Assembly: GCA_034440575.1 (NCBI GenBank)
Contig: JAOTOL010001499.1
Coordinates: 982,001 to 1,046,000 of the forward strand
Direction: 5' to 3'
Length of the DNA: 64,000 nucleotides
Source of the DNA: Imbricaverruca yamaguchii
Taxonomy: Eukaryota > Arthropoda > Thecostraca > Neoverrucidae
The position numbers and the translations under genes are program-made. The notes under the pieces are model-generated. The model saw only the letters and a list, made by a program, of their open reading frames with translations, made no database searches and had not been told where the DNA came from. Below, piece by piece: positions 11,001 through 46,740 of this stretch. Positions within the stretch are counted from its first letter, which is position 1. Every line of letters begins with the position of its first letter.

Positions 11001-11057
11001 GATATCGCGGCGATATCGTATATTGCCATGCATGCAGTGCATGCATGGCAATATACG
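11001..11057. repeat. Two adjacent perfect palindromes
   Basis: GATATCGC-G-GCGATATC (11001-11017) is followed by a palindrome with 20-base arms (11017-11036 and 11038-11057) around a single G. The second contains CATGCATGCA and could extrude a long hairpin. Confidence 0.9.
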
Positions 11058-11356
11058 AACAGATGTCTCACATAAGCAAAACTTTTCCAGGAATTGTTAT
11101 TCTTCTGATTATTTTTTTTTCAAGCTTAGTGCACCACTTAACCTACCTATTCTTACCTCATTTCTTCGGAGCACCTTTCAGAAACTTGTGATTTCTTTTC
11201 AAGAAGCGTGAGATCACTACTCAGATTGTACCAAATGTGCACTTTGCGTCACATATGGTATTCATAGTTATGATTGCAGTACTGAGATAAAATGATAAAT
11301 AGCAGAAAACAGCATTGGAATATGCATGATGTTATGGGCATCTTGCAGAATTCCAG

Positions 11357-11359
11357 ATG

Positions 11360-11392
<33 letters not shown>

Positions 11393-11393
11393 T
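11357..11393. repeat. (TG)n microsatellite
   Basis: About seventeen TG units lie at the 3' end of the LINE fragment (read on the minus strand) and may mark its breakpoint. Confidence 0.95.
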
Positions 11394-12194
11394 GTGTATG
11401 GCCAGCCGGCCACCGCGTAGTGATGTCGGCTGTTTCCGGGTGGGCGTTTGTGGTGTTAGTGTCTTGTATTGTTTCTTTGGTATGGGTGAAAGGGTATGAG
11501 GAGTAATAGGGTGGGTATGAGAGGGAGCGAAGAAGAGTAAAGTTGGCTTGTAGAGGCGAGTTCCGAGAGAGTTGAAACGTCTTGAAGTATGGAGCGGAGA
11601 GGGAGTAGAAGTTGAGTCGTCTTTCTGTGCTGTGGTGTTGGGCGCAGCGGCCGCATGTGTGGGTGTTGGCGCGACACCCCCCGCGGAGTGGCCGTACCGC
11701 TGATATCTCTTACAGCGCCGCGGGAGGGGTGCGTGTGGTGTGGCCGGATACCTGAGGTATCCGGCTTTGATGTGGATGGTGGAGTTGAATGTCAGTATGA
11801 GAAGATGGTTTGTGCTGTATCCTGGCCTCGGGGGCGGCCGGTACACGGCGGAGATAGCCTGGTCCCCAAGCTTGAGGGCCAGCGTCTCCGCCGGTATACC
11901 GGCCAGCTCCCGGGCCATGATCGTCCCCTGACTGGTGTTGAGGTTTGTAGCCGGTGTGATAGTGATTGAGGTATCCTTTATGCTTTTAATTTTGGTGAGT
12001 AGGTATGCGTCAGTTTTGTTATTTGCCTGGATTATGAGCGCCCCGGATCTTAGGGGTTTGGCGTGTAGGGGCGCCCCTATGTAGTGGGAGATTTCTCCAT
12101 CCACCAGCCAGGGGTCCAGGGTGCCCATTGGCTCCCCGTCCCCCCGGCGGCAGATGAAGAAATCTCCCGTGGGTGGTGGTTCGGTGGTGGTCAT
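11394..12194 (-). pseudogene. Non-LTR retrotransposon (LINE) ORF1, gag-like, 3'-truncated
   Basis: On the minus strand a frame from ATG at 12194 begins MTTTEPPPTGDFF and contains the ORF1 pattern of Jockey/I-like LINEs: a hydrophobic LLILTFNSTI strand, then AGYLRYPATPHAPLPRRC leading into a CCHC zinc knuckle (RCKRYQRYGHSAGG) whose second and last cysteines are lost. After the knuckle the frame becomes Pro/Thr-rich, probably through a frameshift, and reaches the (TG)n tract. No ORF2 reverse transcriptase follows. Usual LINE decay removes the 5' end; here the 5' end is kept and the 3' part is missing. Confidence 0.7.
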
Positions 12195-12960
12195 GTTAGT
12201 GTTTATGATGATCGGGTTCTGTAGTATTGTGATGTTTGAAAAAGAGTGTAAATGGCAGGTAAGTGGCACACGATACACTTGACAAATTTGGCGGAGGGCA
12301 AAGGAGGGCGTGAAGAGAGCCCGACAGGTGTAACATAGGGGGCAGATAAAGACGAAGAGTACACAAAGAAATCAGAAACTGTGCTTGAAGAGAACACGAA
12401 TAGATAGATCAGAAAAAGATCGTGCAGAGGGCACTAGAGGGAAGATCGGGTGGGGGTTGGGGGTTCCTGGGTGGGGGGAGAGGCAACACCGCCGGACTGA
12501 CCTTGTAGTAGTGGTGGCTTGTAGTAGGTAGATGGAGCTGAAGAAAAGACGAAGGGAACTGGACTGTATCACTGTAGATAGTCTTGAAGATGTAGATGTA
12601 GTGGATGCTGTAGAACACGTAGATGTAGGTAGAAGCTCGTAGAGGTTGATGAAGAGGCGATGTCGTAGAGAAGACACTGGGGAGTAGGTCCAGAAGCTTG
12701 GAGTTGAAAGTAGCTGCAATTTGGTTAGCGGGGTGAGAAGGTAGTGTTTGTAGGTGAAGGTTGGGTCTCGAGCGGTGTTTGTGCGTTTGTTGTAGATAGA
12801 TGTTTGCGTGTTGGTATAGGTGGTGTAGGTGGCAGGTGGCAGGTGGCAGGTGGCTGGCGGCAGTTGGCTGGTGGCAGGTGGCGTCTTGTCCCGGTGGCCG
12901 TCCGCACTGTGGCCGCAGAGCTGGCGTCGTCTCTCCTTCTTCACTCCTCACCGTCCTCTT
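12195..12960 (-). mobile_element. Probable 5' UTR of the LINE fragment
   Basis: Sequence immediately upstream of ORF1 on the minus strand, with no other gene features. Short GGCAGGTGGCAGGTGGC repeats at 12829-12880 may be 5' UTR subrepeats. The outer boundary is a guess. Confidence 0.35.
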
Positions 12961-13610
12961 CCGTTGGCAGTCTCACGTGCTTCGGTAAGAGGCGTAAGTC
13001 CAGGTAACGACCGTTGTGGAGACGTGAAAAACACGAAAAAGGTGATATCGTTGATGCTAGGGGGCGAGCATTCAGGAGCATTTCTATTATATTCTGTTCT
13101 GCGCATGCGCAAGCCCATTAGGTTCTGCCTATCAGCCTAGAAGCACACACCCCATCGGCAGCAGGTCCGGCAGCGTCGACCAGTCGCTCCACACCTTCAT
13201 TTACCAGTCGCTACACATCTTGGTCTTACGTTCCCCAGCCTCTCCAAGCGTCCGTCCGCCAGCCATCAAGTGTACAAAGAAACCCTTTTTAATCGATAGG
13301 TATTGCTTTTAATTCAATGCAATATCTGACAAGGTACGAAATAGGGTGCCCAAGGCCGTTGGATCAGTGCTCTGAAGTTAGTTAGTTTTTGTAGGGTGGA
13401 AGGGAGGGGAAGGATGATGCTAAACGGGCCATCAGATGTTTAAGAAACGTGCAAATGTATATAGATAATGCTTATTGACGAGTAGTCTTCTACGAACTTT
13501 GTCTGTTGCACGATGACGGTGATGTCTTACTCGGCTGCCTCTTCCAATCAAGGAAGCGTTGCCGCTAACACCCATAAGTGCTTTAAGTGCTTTTGCCACC
13601 CATAAGTGGC
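12961..13610. other. No gene recognised
   Basis: Single-copy sequence between the LINE fragment and the SINE; nothing identified. Confidence 0.5.
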
Positions 13611-13611
13611 A

Positions 13612-13862
13612 TTGCCGCCCCGGTAGTTCAGTTGGTCAGATTGCTAGCCTGCACTGGTCTCCACTGTCCCGGCAACACAGAGTTCGAGTCGCTTCGCGCG
13701 CTCGCATTTAGCCCCCGGCCGGGAGTGTCAGTTGGCAACTGTCCCGATAAGGCCGGGGACGAGCTACCGGACGGCCGTGTCGGTGCATTGACGGCACGTT
13801 AAGCTTTCGATCAAAATTCCGCCGTTGAACTGGAATTCATGGATCGGGTGGTGGGACCAGGG
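13612..13862 (+). mobile_element. tRNA-derived SINE, plus-strand copy
   Basis: A tRNA-like head carries a box A-like TAGTTCAGTTGGTCAGA (from about 13621) and a box B-like AGTTCGAGTCG (from about 13680). A body follows with CAGTTGGCAACTGTCC and ends near CCGTTGAACTGGAATTC and GGTGGTGGGACC. The same sequence occurs inverted at 62920-63155, which proves it is dispersed. It has no coding capacity. Confidence 0.78.
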
Positions 13863-15842
13863 ATGACGCAACAAGCTCTGCTTAACAATACAATGGTTCC
13901 TAAAGCCACCCCAGCAACAACTCGGTTTACATTTTTTAAGTACGAAAACCTCATTCATAAAAGAGCACAAGTGGCACTTAATGAAGACGACAAAGCAATT
14001 TGTATTAAAGGTTGGTCTCAGTGGCGAAACCAAGGGGGAGGGCGAAGGGAACAGCCGTCCCCCTCCACCTCCACTCCCTGGGTGTCTTCCCTGGAGGTCT
14101 GGAGGGAGCCGTCAAGGCATCGGTGCAGGGCCCCCTGAACTCTTTGTGCCGGAAGTGTGAAATTCGATGCCTTTTCATAGCTTTCCTTTTCTGCTTGGTA
14201 CCCAAGTTTTACTTGTAAAACTATGTCGGAGGCGGCTCCAGAATTGAATATTGGGAGGCATCTCGGGAGAATTTTGGCGAAGACTAGGAGCAGCACATGC
14301 ATTTGAATATTTCAATAGTTTTACTGTTCACGTGGCAATGATTTGTATGTTACCTACTCATGCTGCTTTGTTTACCCATGTAAATGATTATTTCAAGCAT
14401 TATCATGTCAGAGGTGGATCCAGGAGGAGGACAAAATTGACAACAATTGAGAGATGTTCTGAACACAGTATCATTCACGTTGCCATCGGAAAGTTGAGAA
14501 GATGGGTTGAATTCGGGACGAACGGTAGTCACGCATCACCAGCAGTGGTGAAGTCAGAAGATTCTCCCAATGGCAGATCCAGAATACTGCGTATGGTGTT
14601 CAGCGCATACCATATTGAAACCATTAGAAGCAATGACCTGGTCAGGGTGACTCTTTGCCAGTGGCGGATCAATGAGGGGTTCAGTAAATTCATCACAAAC
14701 GATAACATTAAATAACAGACAGTGGCGGAAATAGGGAATTTTCCAAATGCCAACAATTACAACAGCCTTCTCGCACAGGCCTCCCAGGATCCCCCACAGT
14801 ATAAGTATCTGATGATACCTCTGGAGATAACTCGTCGCATGCATGGATATTGCATATGAATGAGAACCCAATAGGTGATTGTCGTGCTCATTGCGGAGGA
14901 GCTCCAGGCACAAATAACGCATTTTACCCACCCCCTTCATAGGTTCCTGGCTGCGCCATTGGCTGCTATATATGTGCATGCATGAAAATCAAATTGTGCT
15001 TTGAACCTTGGATGAGCCAAGGACTATTCATGTTATGCAAAATAGTATCGGTGTAAAATAGAAACCCGATCCCAAGTAGTTTCCATGAACACGTCCCTAT
15101 AATTTTCTCCCTGACTTCTCCATTGCGACATTTTTGAGCATCTGACCTTCCAATTATGCAAATTAAACCCAAGTAAAGTTCGTTTCACTTAATCAGCTTC
15201 GAAACCGGACCAACAGGTTCTGACATCTCAGGAAGCTGGAAGCGGAGATGATTCTACATATTTAGGCCTAAAAGAGCCTAATAACGCTGATTATGAAGTT
15301 AATCACGCGACATGCATCCAGGACAGCGATGGCGATAGCTGAGCGCCTAAGCGGCCAAGTGAAGACGCACGTTCCTGCACACACGTTTGAGTTATGTACA
15401 GCTACTGGTTCAGTATTGGCGGTGAGAACTCTCTGGCTGCCGGCGGTGTGACAGGCACCACTCACTCTCTCACGTCTCTGGCGTATCGATATCGATTTCC
15501 GGGCGACACAGTCTTGATGGGCGACACTGAGCTGTGTTCGCCAATGTTGCTGTGCCGAGCAAGGCCAGCAGTGCAGATGTGCAGGGGCTGTAGACGAGTC
15601 TGTGGACGAGCCTGTGTACGAATATGTGGAGGAGCCTGCGGACGACAGCAATGTGCAGGTTAGCAGTCAGTTGTCAGGAATATTCTATTGGCGCCGAAAC
15701 CTTACACCTATGCGGTACGAGAGTCTTTCAGCTTTTTTCGAAAATGCCGATAGGTATTCTCGGAAGAACCACAGATGGGAGGTCAGACGCCCGCAGGAGG
15801 CCATGGAGCCGTTTGTCACAAAATTATCCTTTTGTTACAGGA
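13863..15842. other. Probable cluster of small non-autonomous DNA-transposon remnants
   Basis: Words of the hAT/TIR type (CAGTGGCG followed by GAAACC, GATC or GAAATAGG) recur near 14029, 14662 and 14722, with an inverted counterpart (TGGCTGCGCCATTGG) near 14948. I cannot pair ends or find target duplications. No gene is recognised. Confidence 0.3.
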
Positions 15843-16215
15843 AAACATGAAAACGTTTTTTTTGTTTTGTTTAGCTTAGCCTCCGTTTGACCTGGTGCCC
15901 TATTGGTGTAGTCACTTTTTGACATTCTTGCATTTTTCGTGAACCGCTTACCTATGCACTCAACTTTCATTTTTGCCTCCTTCTTGCAAGTTTGTTCATG
16001 TCAAGCGTTTCAACGTACATTTAAAACTGCACTGAGTGACGGTCGTGACTTAACCTTAACCTGCTCCAGAACCTAAATGGAATATATTTCCACGTCTGAA
16101 CACATCGTGCGCTTATTTATTGCTGGAATCTGCACCAAGTGTCAAAGCAATATGTTGCAGGGCTCATGGCTAAGCTTAGAGAAACATCATGAGAACCAGA
16201 TAGACCATCACGCAC
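15843..16215 (+). repeat. Dispersed repeat, copy 1 (about 370 bp)
   Basis: The stretch with GCTTAGCCTCCGTTTGACCTGG, ACATTCTTG, CCAGAACCTAAATGGAATA and AGCTTAGAGAAACATCA recurs in the same order and orientation at 19739-20105 with moderate divergence. Probably an unclassified transposon family. Confidence 0.8.
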
Positions 16216-16354
16216 TTCGAGGATCAACATGTGTTAGTGCTGATGATTTTAGAGTGTCCATGATCGAGTGTGAGATATTGATTCAATGGATGCTCCACAC
16301 AGGTATGCGGCAGTTGCCATGCGGTCGGTTTTGTCGATATACACCTGTGTTGGT

Positions 16355-16505
<151 letters not shown>

Positions 16506-16679
16506 AAGAGGCTGACTATCGGGCGGCTCGTGAGCACGACTGGCCGCCCCCCCCTGTTACCCTGCCACACTGCCAAACATGAGGGTGATTAGTCAGTCGT
16601 TACCGGAATAATTACAGCCGGGTAGGCGGGCGGGGTGTGTGACTCGGAAGCTCCCGCCGTGTGGCAGTGGTATCAGCGC

Positions 16680-17395
16680 CGCTGTGTCGCAGTGTCGCAG
16701 TGTCGCAGTGTCGCAGTGTCGCCGTGGGCAGCTATCCTGCTGTTGAGTCCAAACGTCAGGTTAGTGGGCGTAGTGTCACCGGGGCAGCTAACCTGCCGGC
16801 GAGTCCACACCCACGTCAGTATGTGTCGCAGTGTCGCCGGCGAGTCCTCACCCCACGTCAGTATGTGTCGCAGTGTCGCTGGCGAGTCCTCATCCCATAT
16901 CAGTCTGTGTCGCAGTGTCTGCCGACGAGTCCACCCCCCCCACGTCAGTCTGTGTCGCAGTGTCGCCGGCGAGTCCACACCCCACGTCAGTCTGTGTCGC
17001 AGTGTCTGCCGGCGGGTCCACACCCCACGTCAGTCTGTGTCGCAGTGTCTGCCGGCGAGTCCACACCCCACGTCAGTCTGTGTCGCAGTGTCGCCGGCGA
17101 GTCCTCACCCCACGTCAGTCTGTGTCGCAGTGTCGCCGGCGAGTCCACACTCCACGTCAGTCTGTGTCGCAGTGTCTGCCGGCGAGTCCTCACCCCACGT
17201 CAGTATGTGTCGCAGTGTCGCCGGCGAGTCCTCACTCCACGTCAGTCTGTGTCGCAGTGTCGCCGGCGAGTCCACACCCCACGTCAGTCTGTGTCGCAGT
17301 GTCGCCAGCGAGTCCTCACCCCACGTCAGTATGTGTCGCAGTGTCGCCGGCGAGTCCACCCCCACGTCAGTCTGTGTCGCAGTGTCGCCGGGAGT
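16680..17395. repeat. Minisatellite, unit about 42 bp, with a GTCGCAGT core
   Basis: About fourteen copies of a unit with CACGTCAGTCTGTGTCGCAG followed by TGTCGCCGGCGAGTCC. The array starts as a simple TGTCGCAG octamer repeat (16684-16724). Large ORFs in three frames are by-products. Confidence 0.95.
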
Positions 17396-17815
17396 GGCGG
17401 CCAACACCTCGGACCGGGCTGGCCTTCAGCGACACGGTGCCAGGTGTGCACGGTGACGTCACTGGCGACATATGGCGACTGCGCCCGGCGGCGATAAACA
17501 GCGGCGTGTGTCGCCATTGTAAGCGTGGAATGCCGCCGTTTCGCGGGCTTGTGTCGGTAACTGATTAGGCTGTTTCCTCACCCTGAGCTGGCCGTTGCGT
17601 TTGACGGTGATTTCGTGCCGTGTGGCAATTATTGGAAGTGTTTGTAATAGATTTGCTATCATAGAGCACAGTGTGGATTGGTCTGAGCACCATGTACAAG
17701 GCATAACACACCGATCGTTTCTCTGCATAAGGCCGTTACAAGGTTAGCCATACCAACACTCGCCCTCGAGCCTGGAAAATATCGACCAGTACGCATCCAT
17801 TCTGAGGAAAGATGT
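17396..17815. other. No gene recognised
   Basis: Single-copy sequence between the array and the hAT-like element. Confidence 0.5.
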
Positions 17816-17823
17816 GTCCATGC

Positions 17824-19109
17824 CAGGGGCGTCGCCACCGGGGGAAGCGGGGGCAATTTCCCCCTGCCGTGAGACTTGGGAGGCGCCGCCCCCTGAAATT
17901 TTAGGAGGCCCCCAGGACGAAAAGGAGGCCCCCAGGATGAAATTGAGGACCCCCAGGGCGAAATAGAGACCCCAGGACGAAAAGGAGGCCCCAGGATGAA
18001 AAGGAGGCTCTCAGGACGAAAATGAGGACTCAGGACGAAAAGGATGCCCCAGGATGAAATTGAGGCCCCAGGACGAAATAGAGTACCCCAGGACGAAAAT
18101 GAGTCCCCCATGACGAAAAGGAGGCCCCCAGGACGAAAAGGAGGCCCCCAGGACGAAAAGGAGGCCCCCCAGGACGAAAAGGAGGCCCTCCAGATGAAAA
18201 GGAGGCCCACCGGGATGAAAGGAGGCTCCCAGGACGAAAAGGGGCTCCTATGACGAAAATAAGGCCCAATGTCGAAAAGGAGGCACCAGGACGAAAAGGA
18301 TGCCCACAGGATGAAATGGAGGCCCCCAAGACGAAATAGAGACCACAGGACGAAAAGGAGGTCCCAGGATGAAAAGGAGGCCCCGGGACGAAAAGGAGGC
18401 TCCCAGGACGAAAAGGAGGACTCAGGACGAAAAGGAGGCCCCCAGAAAGAAAAGGAGATTCTACAAATTAGGGGAGCCCGTATTGAGACTGCAAAGGAGT
18501 CTCAATACGGGAAGGGAGGCCCAAGAAAATGAGAGGAGGCCCTAAGCCGGAAAAGAAAGCCAGTGGATATGAGATGAGGTTTCTGAGCAGGGACGTCGCC
18601 ACCGGGGTGGTGGCAGCGGGGGCAATCGTCTCCACCCCTTGCCTTGAGACTTGGGGGGACGCCCCCTGTAATTTGAGAAGATTTCTATCCGGAAATGCAT
18701 AGGACAATAAAGTGAGAAAGGAGCCCGTCGGGACAGAAGATGATGCTAAATCATCAAAAAATCATCTTCAAAATCTAGAGGCCAGTAGGAAGATTCTTCT
18801 GTTCGGGAAAGCATTGAGACGTTGGTTAGTTTTGACACTTAGGCATTTATCCACATATTACTTATTGATACCTTGGTATGGCCAAGTTTTCAGCGAAAAA
18901 AAAGATTATTGCTATTGCGTGTTCAGTAAATCATTCACCATGTCAAAAACAAACAGAACATTAATATGAAACCATGCTTCCCATTCCCGAACCATACTAA
19001 GGGCCTAAAAACAATAGGAGGCCCTAACACAATGGAGGCCCCTTTTCGAGGAGCATGAGGCCCCCTTTCGATCTTGCCCCCCTGGAAGAATTTCGTGGCG
19101 ACGTCACTG
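17824..19109. mobile_element. hAT-like non-autonomous element with 8 bp target duplication
   Basis: The 1,286 bp element is flanked by an exact 8 bp direct repeat, GTCCATGC (17816-17823 and 19110-19117). Its ends are inverted repeats: CAGGGGCGTCGCCAC on the left, and the complement CAGTGACGTCGCCAC on the right, 13 of 15 bases matching. Both features are diagnostic of hAT transposons. There is no transposase frame. Inside are a minisatellite (17905-18460), a 14-base-arm hairpin (18477-18511), and a second left-end-like block at 18593-18680 (GGGACGTCGCCACCGGGG) suggesting a nested or duplicated end. Confidence 0.85.
17905..18460. repeat. Minisatellite inside the hAT-like element
   Basis: About twenty-five variable units of roughly 20 bp (GGCCCCCAGGACGAAAAGGA). 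The array lies between two copies of the element's left-end sequence. Confidence 0.92.
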
Positions 19110-19117
19110 GTCCATGC

Positions 19118-19738
19118 CACAAGTAAAAGAACTTTTACCCTGACCAGCGCGCTGAAAACATTTTTTTCCATTCCTTGACAAGCAAGAAGAAATCGACATA
19201 TATGAATGAACAGTTTGTGAAACAACAGACAATGTTAAACCGAGCCATCTGCACGGCTGACAACGATTCGCCCTAAAGCCCTAATAACTAACTAACTGCA
19301 CGGCTGACATGAGCGGATCACGAGCAGTCCACACGCTAATCTGCTCTGACGTCACTGGGAGTCCGTTTAGAAGGTCCATCATATGAACTGTCCCGGCCGG
19401 TACTGGACTCACTGAGCCGACCTCATGATCTGGGTAGGACCATGACCATGAACTGAGCGAGGGAGCCTGCTGAGGGAATAACAGAGGGCCTGCTTAATTC
19501 TGGGAGCAAACTTGTGGTCATAGCCTGTATATATATGCATATATATCTGTCCTGGAGGTGAACAGACATCCGCCTCCTCCACCCCCCCCCCCCGTTTCCG
19601 GGAATAAAATGAATGATGTGAGGCCCGGCCGGGCTCAGGTGAAGGCTTCAACACCATTATAGAGCGACCATTACATATATTCCGGTGTTCGAAACATGTC
19701 CTTTTTTTGTCCAAAAGAGACCTTTTGTGACAAAAAAA
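19118..19738. other. No gene; SINE-like tail at 19262-19300
   Basis: The word CGCCCTAAAGCCCTAATAAC followed by TAACTAAC matches tails at 7975 and 30626, suggesting the 3' end of a shared SINE family. A poly-C run is at 19585. Confidence 0.45.
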
Positions 19739-20105
19739 AGCATGAAAACGTTTTGTTCAGCTTAGCCTCCGTTTGACCTGGCGCCGTATTCGTGCAGTCA
19801 TTTTTTGACATTCTTGTATTTTTCGTTCATCGTTTATCTATACACTCAACTTCCATTTATTCCTCAATATTGTGAGTTTCTTCATGTCAAACAATTCAAA
19901 GTGCGTTCAAAACTACATTGAGTGACGGTTGTGACAAGCCTTAGTCTGCTCCAGAACCTAAATGGAATAGATTTCCACTTTTTAACACACCCTGCATTCA
20001 TTCATTGTTGGAAGTTGCACCAGGTATCAAAGCGATATGTTGCAGGGCGTCCGAGTGAGCTTAGAGAAACATCAGGAGAACCAGATTGACACATCACACA
20101 CACTT
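19739..20105 (+). repeat. Dispersed repeat, copy 2 (about 370 bp)
   Basis: Direct, diverged copy of 15843-16215, from GCATGAAAACGTTTTG to GAGAACCAGATTGACAC. Confidence 0.8.
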
Positions 20106-20457
20106 CTGGATACCTATGTGCACAAGTGTGGGTGTATATGTGGACCTGGAGGTGTGAAGATGTACCAAATGACTCCCTGGGCGTAATGTTAGGGCAGCTG
20201 CTTAGTACGTGTGCCCCACCCGTCTGCTTACCACGTGTGCCCCCACCTGTCTGCTCCTATGCCGCGCTGCAGGCTGTGGCTCGACTGTATAGCGGGCTCG
20301 ACTGTGGCTGCCACAGGTGGCTCGGTCGCAGGCAGAGTGCACAGGTGTGGTGAGCAGAGCGCGTGAGAGAGCCACCACTAGTGGCCGCCGGGCAGGCAGG
20401 ACACCGCCGCACCGCCGTCCTCGCCGGCCGTGCCCACCGTCCGCTCCCCGCACCGCC

Positions 20458-20705
20458 AGCTGAACCTGGACCGGCCGTCACCAGATCCTGAACCGGCCGT
20501 CATCTGGACCGGAACCTACCGCCATCTGAACCTGAACCGACCGCCATCTGAACCTGAACCGATCAACACCTGAACCTGAGCCGACCGTCATCCATACTGG
20601 AACCAACCGCCATCTGAGTCTGAACCGGCCAACACCTGAACCTGAGTCGACTGCCGTCAGAACCTGAACCAATCGTCATCCGCACCGGACCTGACCGTCA
20701 TCCAG
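20458..20705. repeat. Degenerate repeat, unit about 20-21 bp
   Basis: About twelve diverged units of the type AACCTGAACCGACCGCCATC. Confidence 0.85.
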
Positions 20706-20989
20706 ACCCTCGACATGCGGACTCGAGTTTAGCATCGCAGTGACCTTCGTCGTTATCACCCGCGCCGTTCGACCTGACCTGACCTGCCCTGGTGGGCTGT
20801 GACCTGATCTGAGCGTGTTCCTCTTGGCTAGGCGCGCACGCTGCAGAAGCTGGTACCCTGCCGCGTGTGCAGTGATTGAATCTCATGTTTGCAGGAGCCA
20901 CCTTCTGCGCTTGCAGTGATGCATCAGCCGGTGTCCACCGAAGAAGTGATGTTCGATTTCCTTCGTAAAGCGCACTGAAGCCGCGTCAA

Positions 20990-21428
20990 GTCCCCCGGCA
21001 GAAGCTGTCAACGAAGCAACTTCAGGTTTCTGGCAGAGCTTGCTCTGAGGCATCTACCCCAAGTACACTTGGCGGTGTCTTTTGCAGCCGTGCTCGCGAA
21101 CCATCTCTTCAAGGCTGCCGAGGTTGTGGCCTTGGGTCTTCCGCCAGAAGTCTGTTGAAGCTGTTGCCTCAGGTCAACCGGAAGTCTGTTGACTCGGTGA
21201 CCTCAGATCTCCCACAGAAGTCTGCCTAGTCTGCGACCGCAGGCCTACCAATTGAAGTCTGCTGAAACCATGAATTTAGATTCACCGAAGTCCTTCGAGT
21301 CTGTGAGGACAGATATATCGGAAATCTGCTGAGTCTGTGATCTCAGGTCTGCCGTCAGCCCACTGAGTCGGTGACCTCAGGACCGCCGTACGCCGCTGAG
21401 GCTGTGACCTCAGGTCACCTCAGTGCGC
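20990..21428. repeat. Degenerate repeat upstream of the synaptotagmin start
   Basis: About ten diverged units of roughly 35-45 bp recur with GAAGTCTGCTGAGTCTGTGA and CCTCAGGTC words, ending about 45 bp before the start codon at 21473. They would lie in the promoter or 5' UTR. Confidence 0.75.
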
Positions 21429-21472
21429 CGTCGAGATGCCGCCGCTCGTCGGGCCGTAGCGGCCTGTTGGCC

Positions 21473-45615
<24,143 letters not shown>

Positions 45616-46170
45616 TGCAGAGGAAGACGGTGTCGCAGTGGCACTGTCTCACCTGACGTGGAGGAGCATGGTGTCACAGTGGCACTGTCTCACCTGACGT
45701 GGAGGAGCACGGTGTCGCAGTCCTACCTGACGTGGAGGAGGACGGTGTCACAGTATCACAGTCTCACCTGATGCAGAGGAAGACGGTGTTACAGTATCAG
45801 TCTCACCTGACGTGGAGGAGGACGGTGTCGCAGTGACACTGTCTCACCTGACGCAGAGGAAGACGGTGTCGCAGCCTCACCTGACGTGGAGGAAGACGGT
45901 GTGACAGTATCACAGTCTTACCTGACGTGGAGAAAGACGGTGTCGCAGTGACACTGTCTCACCTGATGCAGAGGAAGACGGTGTCACAGTATCACAGTCT
46001 CACCTGACGTGGAGGAGGACGGTGTCACAGTCTCACCTGACGTGGAGGAGGACGGTGTCACAGTCTCACCTGACGTGGAGGAGGACGGTATCACAGTCTC
46101 ACCTGACGTGGAGGAGGACGGTGTCACAGTATCAGTCTTACATGACGTGGAGGAAGTTCAGTGTCCCAGC
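45616..46170. repeat. Array of the exon 9 coding end in the 3' UTR
   Basis: About fourteen 30-42 bp units begin at the stop codon. They repeat GAAGACGGTGTCGCAGTGGC and CTGTCTCACCTGA, the DNA for the last ten codons and the stop of exon 9, so the coding end is tandemly multiplied. Confidence 0.95.
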
Positions 46171-46655
46171 TCTACTGCCGGACATGACGTGTTAGATAGG
46201 TTGAGTGTCCCACGCAACTCTACTTTAGCCAATCGCCAACTACCGAGCAGCCAGCTTCGGCATCATGCAGCCGCGTCTCCAGTGGTCGGATATTGATCTG
46301 ATCGTGTGAAGGTTTTCTGTGGGCAGATTCTAATCACGCCAGTGTATATGTCTATTGTGTGCGATGGAAAGTGGCTGTGTATGTACACAGTGATACCTGC
46401 TGCCATTTCTGACATTTCTTGACGCGACAGTCTTGGGAAGCATCAGTACAAGATCGAGATGGAGATGGGCAATTTACCGAAAATCGCCGGCCAGTCAGAC
46501 AGACAATACCGGCACATTTCGTCGTTGCGTTATGAATACCGGACGTGGCACCGCTTGGGGTGCGTTCTTATAGAACGCCAATAGAGGGTTTTACGCATGC
46601 CAAAAAAGATGCAGTTATCGGATCACTTCATGGATATAGTGACTGCCCTAACTAG
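46171..46655. other. Downstream of the synaptotagmin gene, nothing recognised
   Basis: Presumed 3' flank. No clear AATAAA site can be assigned to the transcript end. Confidence 0.4.
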
Positions 46656-46659
46656 TGCC

Positions 46660-46737
<78 letters not shown>
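46660..46737. repeat. (TA)n microsatellite
   Basis: About 38 TA units. Confidence 0.97.

Positions 46738-46740
<3 letters not shown>

Noticed and set aside
16635..17568. ORFs of 245-278 codons with QSVSQC repeats
   Set aside because: By-products of the GTCGCAG minisatellite, open in three frames.
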